DNA of 64,000 bases, from contig NC_023758.2 of NCBI RefSeq assembly GCF_000499845.2, positions 20,040,034 through 20,104,033 of the forward strand. Direction: 5' to 3'. The notes beneath the pieces were generated by a model that was not told the origin of the DNA, made no database searches, and saw only the letters and a list, made by a program, of their open reading frames with translations. Position 1 is the stretch's first letter, and each line of letters opens with the position of its first letter. Below, piece after piece: positions 55,481-64,000 of this stretch. The translations under genes and the position numbers were made by a program. The stretch comes from Phaseolus vulgaris. Lineage: Eukaryota; Streptophyta; Magnoliopsida; Fabales; Fabaceae.

Positions 55481-56228
55481 AACCAGCTCCCGCACTTGCA
55501 TTGCATTGCAACCACACCACTCCCATCTCTCATCTCTCATCTCACATTTCATAATTCATATTCAATTCCATTCCAATTTCCACTAACCACACACTCTCAG
55601 ATCTGGCATTCCCGCATATTTCAACCATTTTCTCTCTCTCTTTCTCTGCTGCCTAAACTTTGAGCTTCTTTCTCTCTCTTCCCCGTTGAATTTGGTTCCG
55701 TGCAAAGAAGTGCTTCTTCTGTTTTTCCGTGGTGCAGTTTTACTCACAATGTCAGATTTGTTGTTACATTTGCTATTTCCTATTTTATCTTTGGTTACTC
55801 TGCTACTTAGCTCATCACCGCTAAAAGTGGAATTAGGTTTTAGCTCTCTTTTTAATATCGTGCTTAAACTGCAAATTCATGCTTACAATTCGCTAATTCA
55901 CTTGACTAACGTCTCGTGTGTGCTATGAAATTAACTGTGTTGTTGATTGTTAGCTCATTTTTCTGTTGTTTATTTTATATATGTTAGGGAGCAGAACACC
56001 TGTGCTGTTTTTTAAGATATTAGGTTTAGAGTTGAGGATATTTGTTAGACGTTCTTTTTATGGTAATGGAATCGAATTTGGAGTGGTTTTATTTGAATGT
56101 GAAAATTGAAATATAGTGGAATTGTGACAGTAAAGTGAGGGAAGCTCCAGAGATTAGTTGGGTTGGTGGTTAGTTTATACATGGGCTTGATTTGTGGAAA
56201 ACTTGATATGCAGACTGCTTAATTGTTC
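55481..56228 (+). promoter_or_regulatory. NAP1 leader with a likely 5' UTR intron
   Basis: A CT-rich stretch (CATCTCTCATCTCTCATCTC near 55530, TTTCTCTCTCTCTTTCTCTG near 55630) is typical of plant 5' UTRs. An acceptor TTGATATGCAG ends at about 56213, just before ACTGCTTAATTGTTC and the ATG at 56229. The donor is not certain; a GTTCCGTG at about 55694 would be one choice. No clear TATA box was seen. Confidence 0.5.
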
Positions 56229-59200
56229 ATGGCAAAGTCGAGGCAAAAATTATCAAACCAGGATTCTTCGTTGTCACCTACTGCTGCAAGATCAAGGGAC
56301 TGGGATGGGCCATCTAGATGGACGGACTACCTTGGAAGGGAAATGACTTCTCCATTGTCGTCTAGTAGCTCCAGGAATATATATCATGATGGGCAGTCTC
56401 AGGGCACAACTCCATCCCAATCACACAAGGGTATTAACATGCAGTGGGTTGTCCAACTCACTGAGGTTGCTGAAGGTTTAATGGCTAAGATGTATAGGTT
56501 AAATCAACTTTTGGATTATCCAGATCCAATCAACCATGTATTTTCAGACGCATTTTGGAAAGCTGGTGTGTTCCCCAACCTTCCTAGAATCTGTGTGTTG
56601 CTCTCTAAGAAATTTCCTGAACACTTCGGCAAATTGCAACTTGAACGTGTAAGAACTGATGTCTGATATGCTTTATATTTTGAATGTTGACTACGGCCTC
56701 TGTTAATTTCATCATTTGGGAAGAAAATGGATGCAGATAGACAAGGTTGCTTGGGATTCATTGCAAGATAATGCGGAGCTTCATTTACAGAGCCTGGAAC
56801 CATGGGTGCAGGTACTATTATGATACTTTTTTTTATTGGCATGTGTTTCCCATTGGTAGCCCTTAAGCAATTAATTGAAGGTTTCCACAGTCCAGTTGCA
56901 CGCCCTCATTAGACACCAAACTTTTCACATCCCTTCGCCCAATACCCAAGCTTTTAGTTTAATTGATTCATGCACCTCATCTTGCTTTTGCTGGATTAGT
57001 TTGAGTTATTTTAATACTATCCAAAGTCTACTTGTCAAGATCTTTCTTTATTCAATGTAGGAATAAAGAATAAACACAAGCCATAACTAAATAGGAATCT
57101 TCAAATTTTTATTTGCATTTGATTTCTAGATTTATTTCTTTTTCTTAGGAGGAAAGGTTCACAAGAGTGAAAGAGAAGGCTGAAGCTTGTACTAAAGTCT
57201 AAACTTGTTGTTTAGATTTAAAACCTATACACCAAAAGGTTTTTAAGCACACACAAACAACTTGCATTGAGACCCAGGAGAATACTTATACTCAATCAGA
57301 CTATTATATATACTGTTGAGCAAATAGACTACCGATAGATACACCAAAAAACCAGTTACAACTTTTCCGAATCTTTTTTTTCGTCCAATGATAGTTGCTT
57401 TATTCATAACAAGATAAAAGGACGACAAACTACTGCTGCCAAGTGCTAACATCTGTCTATGTTCTTTTGTTTGGAGATTGTGCAGTAATCCTATTGTTCT
57501 TGTCTTGTGTAGCAATCCACCCTATACTTTAAAGTACCTTCAGTTTGGCATTCACTCTATGTTTCCTTCACATTATGTTTAATTCTGCTGATGACGTGAG
57601 CTACATTTTATTATTAATAAACTAAAATCTTCACACTATTTCTATGTCCAAGCTTCTATCTTGACTATATTTATAGCATAAATAGCTTACCATGCACTCT
57701 CATTATTTCTTCATAAATAATTCCTTTTGTGGGTTTGGCAACCTTGCTGCATTCTGAGTATTACTGTTTCTGTGCTTGTAATTTATGATAGGATAACTAT
57801 TCCTTCCCCAGTTTTACTTCTCCTTTTCTTGTCTCTAATTTTTATTTTTTAATCCAAAAGGAGATGTGAATAGTTGTGATACATAACACTGAACTTGGAC
57901 CTCCTATTTATACTAATAATCCAGGTTAAGGTACTAATGCAGTACAATTTGTACAAACCTAGCTTAATAACTGTCACAACTAATTAATACTGTATAGATA
58001 ACGCTTTTAGGGTTAAATTTGAACACCACAACTGTAAACTTCAAGAACAGTGGGGTATCTACAAAGACAATATAGAATCACACACGTCACAAGTCACTAA
58101 CTATTGAATTTGGGAGATTAGGAGAAAGAAGACGCAAATAATGTCCTAGACTCATGTAGTTGGGCTGTGCAGTTAAATGCAAATTGTTTGGAAAAGAAAG
58201 TGTTTGAATTAGGTGAGACCTAACTTTAGTTTGAGGTCTACTCTATTTGACATGTAGACTATGGTAAAAGAAACTTAAGATTAAAGTCATCTTATAATAC
58301 TACAATACTAGACTTGAACCATGTAATAAAATAAAGAATCATTTTATGGATAAGAATCACAACAATTACATTCTCATAATCTCTAATTATAATAATCAAA
58401 ACTTTTAAAATACGGAAACAAAAATATTTTGAAATGAATAGGAAGATTTTGAAGATATTTTTTCTTAATTACTATGGAGATATAGAAAATATTTTTATCC
58501 TAATAATATGCTATTTACAACAACTAGCGATTAGGACAAAAGTTAGATGCAATACCATAGGTAATGTTCTCTAATTGTAATTTTGCCTTAGTAATATGCA
58601 TCGACATTTAATGGAATCAATTATTGTGCGGATAATCAAGATGAAATTCCATTATGATTGGAGAATATATGGTATTGTATCTAAGTTTTGTCTAGCATAT
58701 TAATAAGGAAAAGTAAATAAGAAAAATAGGATGTTGATACCCCATTACTGTTCATGGAGTTTAGAGTAATAGTATTGTCCTTGCAAATATCTCACTTTTT
58801 TGTTTTTAGTCCCTGTAATTATAGTTTTGTTTTTATCCTTGCAAATTTATAATGTTTTACTTTCAGCCCCTGAATTTTTTTGGCGACACAAACTCTAATT
58901 TTTTTTGTATGTACTAAAACCAGAAAACACTATTATTACGGGACTAAAAACATATTTAACCTTATTTTTAACTTAGAGTAGTACCTTAATATTCTAACCA
59001 TTCAGGTTTCATTTAACACAAACAAGGATTTGCAACATTGGTGCTCTATGCATTAAGAAAATTTACATTGTCAAAAGTTGTTTAGAAAAAGGCCCATTTC
59101 ATCTTTATTTTATGCTTTGCATTTATTGTTTTATTTGATCATTCTATGGTTTATGTCCTCTTGCATTTAGCCTTTGTATGCACATCATCAGAAAAGTATA

Positions 59201-62200
59201 AGTTATATAAAAATGGAGCCGCATCTTCATTCTCTTGCTATCATTGGCCTTAATGAGATATATTATAGGTTTCTTTGTACTCATGATTTATGATTTTGTT
59301 CAATAACTATTTTGAATGGTGCCTATGTCAACTAGTCTTGCTTGTTTATGCCATATCTTTTAGATTTTCAATTTCATGTTACCTGAACTGATAAAGTAAC
59401 GATTCTTTTGTGTGTGCAGCTACTACTTGATTTGATGGTGTTTCGTGAACAAGCTTTGCGACTTATATTGGATCTAAGCAGTACAGTAATCACCTTGTTG
59501 GTGAGTCTGAATATTGTTGCAAGGATCTTGAAAGTGGTTTATTTATACATATAACATTATATGATATGTGCCTAGTTCTCTCTTTATTTGAGTCTTGAGT
59601 GCAAAAGCTTTCATCATTGACGAATATCAGTGCTAGTGATAGGGATTTGGATATTGTGGGGGGTCTAAGTTCCACGTCGACTAGTACAGAAAGTTAGGTG
59701 GAATATTAAGTTTCTCGTTCTCCCTTTTTCAAAAACTTTTAAGGGTGGCTACCCAAGTGCTTATCAATTGTTATTAAAGCTGGTTGTCGATATCTTGAAA
59801 AGGACTGCCCGTTGAAGGTTCTTACCGACAAAGAAGTTGAGTTAAGTGTCACTAGGGGTGTCAAAGTGAGCAAATTCGGCCCATATAGGTTCTCTCACCA
59901 CGGGTTAAACTAAAAATGGGTCAACTCAATTCGGCTCACTTTATGGTGAGCCAAAAAGTTTGCAATCTGGCTCAACCTACCATGGGTTAGTGGCTTAGTT
60001 GAGTTGATTTACTTAAGCATGGTTTTTTTTCCTCAACTTATTTATATATTTATTGCAGTCCAATTAACGTGGGTTGACTCAACCCACCTGTTTATTGGAG
60101 TACAATCAAGAATGATTTGTCATGGTTAACTCAAATCACCTATTTATTTCAGTTCATAAATGTTGTTGAGTTGAGCAAGGGGATTCAAAGTTCATCAAGA
60201 AATGAGTTACAAGTCAACCCACCTCTAAACCAGCTTGAACTCGTTTAACCCACGAGTTAAGTTAGGCAAGTTCATTTTAACCCATTTTATTAAAATTATT
60301 CTTTTCAACCCAACTTGGCTTAAACCCATGGTGAGTTGGGTTGTCTCACGGGTTTGATTCCATTTTGACAGCCCTAAGTGTCACTGAGTGAAGTGTCGTT
60401 GAGTGTGAGTTGTCGATATGTTGGGTATTTTTGGATATCCAAGTCTCACATCAAGTAGTATTATATGATTGGTGAAGTATTAAGTGTTTCATCACCCTTC
60501 CTTAACAACTGGCTTTTTGGGTTGGGTGCTTATGAGTTGGTATGATAAAAAAGTGGTGTCTCATCAAATTTCCTGGAAAGTCTTTCAACTTTTATGAAAG
60601 CTTCTATAATTGATGTAAATATAGGATAGGAAATGAGGTATTGTGAGTTTATCTTTGCCCTTTTTAGCTCATTCATCTAAAGTCACCACTTCATTCAAAT
60701 GGTTTTAATAGTTGTCGTAGCATTCAAAATAAACTAATAAATAATAAGTTAATAATTTGTGTATATCTCTAATAACGTCTCAGTGTTTTGCAGCCCCATC
60801 AGAATTCTCTTATACTACATGCATTTATGGATCTCTTCTGTTCCTTTGTGCGGGTTAACCTTTTCTCTGAGAAGGCAAGTTAATTTCCCCTCAAATTTCT
60901 TGATTTTTTTTACTTATGAGAAGCTTTTATGTTATTGAAATAATTTTTTGGTAAACTATATGAGAGTAATTATCTAAACCAATTCTCTCATTACAGATGC
61001 CAAGGAAAATGTTGATACAAACCTATAACCTTCTACATGCAATGTCAAGAAATGAGCGAGACTGTGACTTTTATCATCGGTAAGAAATTTTTATAAGTTC
61101 TCTTGAATTATTGTCTATTTCTTGTAAACCATAATAGATAGGGATGGATGTTTACTTGCACATATGAACCTACTCTATTGTATAATTCAACTTTTAAGAA
61201 AATTTATCCACTCTTTCATTAATAGAGATGCATAAGAAAATGTTTCGAACAAATGTTGATGGCCATTTTCTATATGCAATTATGTACTCTTGGCTTGTGT
61301 TTAGGGATGACAAAAACCTATACATGTGGGTATTGTTTGAACCTATCCCGATGTTGACGGAGAATACTCAAATTGACCGGACATGGGTATGGGGATCAAC
61401 ATATACATGTCTGACTTATCCCTATTTTAAATTACTAAGAACCCTTAGTTTCTTTGATACTCTACTTTTAAATTTATGAAATTATAATTTCTTAATCGTT
61501 ATTTGGAGTTGAAGAGAAGAAAATGTGTGCTTTTTTAGCAATAAATTCTTGATAACTATGTTTCCTTTCCTTTAATTTTTATTTTTGTAAGAAAATTATT
61601 TAATAAATATTTGGGTGGGTACGGGCATCGAACGAGGATAAGGATGAGACACAAATTTCATACCTGTTGGTTATCGGGGACAAGAATGTGTATAAGTTTT
61701 TACTTAGGGCACGAGAGTATAGTTAAACCTGCACCTGTCTCGCTTTGTTGCCATCCCTTGTGTTATTGGCACGTGTGAGTATACAATTTCTTTACTAAAC
61801 AATAGTTAGTATTAACTATAGGCAAATGAACTCTTGTTAATATATTTGTTTTAGTTAAACAATTATAACCAACCCGTTTAGTTAATATAATTGTTTTTTG
61901 AGACAATTATAACCATCCTGTAACTATTTTGTACTACAAATAAATCTTTGTAATCAAAAGTCTTGGTGGAAATGTATATTTTCTCAATTCAATAATATAT
62001 AAGTTTTCATTTCTCTCTACATAATTTTTAAACAACCTAGATCATTGGTTTGAGAGTGATAAAACAAGTTTTATTTCTTTCTGCTCAGAAAATTTAGCAA
62101 CATCATTCCTTGTAATAACAATATCATCAACACAGACAACTAGATAAACACATTTCCTAGGAGAAGTGTGACAATAAAATTCTGAATAATCTGCTTTACT

Positions 62201-64000
62201 TCATTTCAATCCAAATTTCAACATCACGTGGCTAAATGTTTGATGGTGAAGGACATGAGATCTTTAGATATAGTTAGACTGTTTATAGAAGAATGAAGCT
62301 GATGTTTCTCTCGATGAGATAGTGTAGGATGATTTTCTTCTTGGCGGAATAGTATAGGATGGGCAAAAGGAAAGGGTAAAACCTGTTGAATAGAAGTAAT
62401 GTGTTTTTCAGAGGATGAGAAAAAAGGATCTCTTTAAAGAATGAACATTAGAAAGCATGTACCTTTTACTCTTTGGATAATAACATTTTTTTAATCTTTT
62501 TTTGGAGAGGATAATACCGTAGAAATACATTTAATAGCCCTAGCAGACATGTTATATAGGGCAGGAAGAACATCCTGACCAAAACATACCCAAAGCCTTG
62601 GGGAGGGACATGACACAAGGATCCATATGGAAAAATGATTGAGGGAGAAATTTCATTTTCAAGTGCAGAAAATGTCATCCAATTATTAAAAAGAAAAGCA
62701 ATTAGAGTTACATCACCCCAATGATGTACATGAATGTTTGCAGCAAATGCCTGTTTTTTCATAGTGTTGAGGTGTAGGAGAACATGTGGATTGATGTAAA
62801 ATGTCATGTGAGGATAAGAACAAAGAAAGCTTAGAAGAGAAGTACTCCTTGGCATTATCACTCCTAAAAATTTTAATTACTTTCCCAAACTGATTCTTGA
62901 TTTCATAGAAAAAGAACAGGAAAATAGATTAAAGTTTAGGTCTATTTTTCATTAAGTATACCCAAGCACATTTAGAAAAATCATAAAAAAATGTTACAAT
63001 ATTTAAAACCAAAAGATGTTACACGGTTTGGACCCAAATATTTGAATGAATGGTAGTAAAAATTGAGTTGCATGTTTTTTTAGTTTGCTTGAGAAAAAAG
63101 ACCTTACATGTTTGCCTAACTGACATTATTCACAGCCTAACACTTTAATTTCCTAAGACTTGGAACCAGAAGTTTCAATTTTGACGAATTTGGATAATAA
63201 TCCAATTGATCATGAACGAGCTTTGGAGACAAAACAATAACTCTAGATACAAACTCAAAATAGGAAAGACCCTGAGTCTCGTCTTCTTCTCCAATTATCT
63301 GACCTATACTACATTCTTGAATGACAAAAGAATAACATTAAATGTAACTGATCAATTTAAGGACTTGGTCAATTTACTCAAAGGGATAAGGTTGAAAGGA
63401 TAATCAGTGATAAATAAAATAGAATAGAATTTAGATTCAATGAAGGGGAAAGAGAAACTAGACCAATTCCTCTGGAAGCAAATTTGCATCCATCAGCCTG
63501 CATGTGGTATTTTGAAGCCCGATTCAAAATACAACACCTATTTATACTCGGGCCATTATACAATAAAAAAAATCATGAACTGATAACAATTGAGGGGTTA
63601 AATGGGCAAAATACAATTCCTATTGAATGGAGGAGAAAGAGAAACTAGACCAATTCCTCTGGAAGCAATTTTTCTTACATCAGCCTGCATGTGGCATTTT
63701 GAAGCCCAATTCAAAATACAACTCCTATTTATACCGAGGCCATTGTACAATAAAAAAAATCATGAACTGATAACAATATAGGGGTTAATTTGGAAAAAGT
63801 AATCCTTTATGGGCGGAATTGATAAAGGATAATGAAATTAATTTACACCAGTTTTGATGTGTAAATTAATTTATTTTTTCCCTTACCATTTCACCCATTT
63901 TTTTATAGCAAATAAATGTTCATTATTTTAGTTGTAATGTGTTTCTATCCTACTTTACAGTTTGGTCCAGTTCATTGACTCTTATGATCCACCACTGAAA
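56229..64000 (+). CDS. NAP1: NAP1, Nck-associated protein of the WAVE/SCAR complex (5' part; runs off the window)
   Basis: Six exons join in frame: 56229-56648, 56737-56811, 59420-59500, 60794-60874, 60997-61079 and 63961-64000 onward, covering about the first 260 residues. The start MAKSRQ and the order SRDWDGPSRWTDYLGREM, MQWVVQLTEVAEGLMAKMYR, FWKAGVFPNLPRICVLLSKK, LLLDLMVFREQALRLILDLS, PHQNSLILHAFMDLFCSFVR and DCDFYHRLVQFIDSYDPPLK fit plant NAP1 (GNARLED/GRL), which with SRA1/PIROGI forms the WAVE complex that activates ARP2/3 to shape trichomes and pavement cells. Arabidopsis NAP1 is about 1.4 kb codons long, so about 80 percent lies right of the window. Introns are GT-AG except the one after 60874, which starts AAG|GCAAGT. 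Introns 2, 3 and 5 are large and hold transposons. Confidence 0.95.
58735..58980. repeat. Worn dispersed repeat in NAP1 intron 2
   Basis: TTTTTAGTCCCTGTAATTAT, TTTTATCCTTGCAAATTTAT, TTTCAGCCCCTGAATTTTTT and the end GGGACTAAAAACATATTTAACC have the style of a common legume MITE-like repeat whose ends read GGTTAAATATG. The left end is worn, so TIRs are not complete. Confidence 0.5.
59650..60545 (+). mobile_element. TRIM-type miniature LTR retrotransposon in NAP1 intron 3
   Basis: Two related LTR-like blocks lie at about 59655-59770 (GGGGGGTCTAAGTTCCACGTCG ... GAATATTAAGTTTCTC ... GGGTGGCTACCCAAGTGCTTATCA) and 60418-60540 (TGTTGGGTATTTTTGG ... AAGTCTCACATCAAGTAGTA ... GAAGTATTAAGTGTTTCATC ... 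GGGTGCTTATGAG). After the first block, TTGTTATTAAAGCTGGTT is a changed form of the primer site TGGTATCAGAGCTGGTT. The inside is short and non-coding and is interrupted by the hAT MITE below. No target duplication was confirmed. Confidence 0.6.
59853..60376. mobile_element. hAT MITE nested in the TRIM
   Basis: Ends are TAGGGGTGTCAAAGTGAGC and the complement of CCATTTTGACAGCCCTA (TAGGGCTGTCAAAATGG), flanked by perfect eight-base duplications AGTGTCAC (59845-59852 and 60377-60384). Length is 524 bp. Eight-base target sites and a TAGGG-type end fit hAT non-autonomous elements. The inside is built of GGGTTGACTCAACCCACC-like inverted phrases. Confidence 0.9.
61303..61758. mobile_element. Second hAT-like MITE, in NAP1 intron 5
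   Basis: Ends are AGGGATGACAAAAACC and the complement of GCTTTGTTGCCATCCCT (AGGGATGGCAACAAAGC), about 456 bp. Both flanks contain TGTGTT (61297-61302 and 61759-61765), an imperfect target duplication. The inside has GGGTGGGTACGGGCATCG and GGATAAGGATGAGACA phrases. Ends resemble those of the 59853-60376 MITE but the insides differ. Confidence 0.65.
62050..63250 (-). pseudogene. Copia pol remnant in NAP1 intron 5
   Basis: Read right to left on the minus strand: CQLGKHVRSFF (pre-integrase, about 63120), RSDNAKEYFSSKLSLFLSSH (integrase, about 62850-62790), VHHWGDVTLIAFLFNNWM (about 62720-62670), FGYVLV (about 62595) and, after a gap, VCVDDIVITRND (RT YVDDI box, about 62145-62105). This is the integrase-to-RT order of Ty1/copia. 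Many stops and frame changes break it. LTR-like DNA at 63440-63800 would be its 5' side. Confidence 0.75.
63440..63803 (-). repeat. Direct duplication of LTR-like DNA, two copies of about 170 bp
   Basis: AAAGAGAAACTAGACCAATT ... CAGCCTGCATGTGG ... AACTGATAACAAT occurs at about 63448-63596 and 63635-63777, 187 bases apart. On the minus strand each copy has a TATA box (CGAGTATAAATAGGTG and CGGTATAAATAGGAG) followed by GCTTCAAAATGCCACATGCA-like sequence. This fits the promoter part of an LTR next to the copia remnant, duplicated. Confidence 0.75.

Overview
The window is nuclear DNA from a flowering plant, most likely a legume of the Phaseolus/Vigna/Glycine group. Genes have many short exons with GT-AG introns, intergenic DNA is very AT-rich, and the repeats are plant families: Ty1/copia elements primed by initiator-Met tRNA, MULEs with plant mobile domain genes, PIF/Harbinger elements, hAT MITEs and a LINE. 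The legume assignment is inferred from LTR style (C-rich LTR end, recurrent CAATCGGTTGTTT motif) and was not tested by search.

Three host genes are recognisable. (1) On the minus strand at 5801-8409, a seven-exon gene encodes a YjbQ/UPF0047-family protein of 148 residues. (2) On the plus strand at 31427-37514, a nine-exon gene encodes a chloroplast chaperonin-60 alpha-2 subunit (CPN60A2 type, 588 residues). (3) On the plus strand from 56229 to beyond the right edge lie the first six coding exons of NAP1, the Nck-associated-protein subunit of the WAVE/SCAR actin-nucleation complex. All exon joins keep frame; one NAP1 intron uses a GC donor.

Most of the rest is transposons. 1-3526: 3' part of a Sirevirus-like copia element with a decayed accessory ORF and a 1.4 kb LTR. 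3540-5600: fragment of a PIF/Harbinger-type element. 9304-12068: short-LTR copia element that lost RT and RNase H. About 13170-17200: decayed element with a plant mobile domain (PMD) gene and an AT-rich repeat. 17443-26599: a large MULE with imperfect TIRs and a near-perfect 9-bp target duplication, carrying a transposase fused to an OTU-like protease domain and, convergently, a PMD gene; a gag-only copia element (18450-21592, TSD GAATG) is inserted in the transposase. 39134-42654: a second, internally deleted copy of that MULE with a perfect 9-bp duplication. 42860-49560: LINE ORF1 fragment followed by a PIF/Harbinger element with transposase, MYB/SANT ORF and a third ORF. 52555-53640: tandem duplication with an unidentified decayed coding segment. 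NAP1 introns hold a TRIM with a nested hAT MITE, a second MITE and a copia remnant.

The most notable items are the MULE family joining OTU-transposase, PMD gene and blocks of CGGAT/ATCCG repeats; the conserved linkage of a Harbinger MYB ORF to a third ORF at two loci; and a cluster of about ten ATAATCGATTAT palindromes in the presumed leader of the Harbinger transposase. Nothing here establishes that any mobile element is active; every transposon ORF carries stops, frameshifts or deletions.
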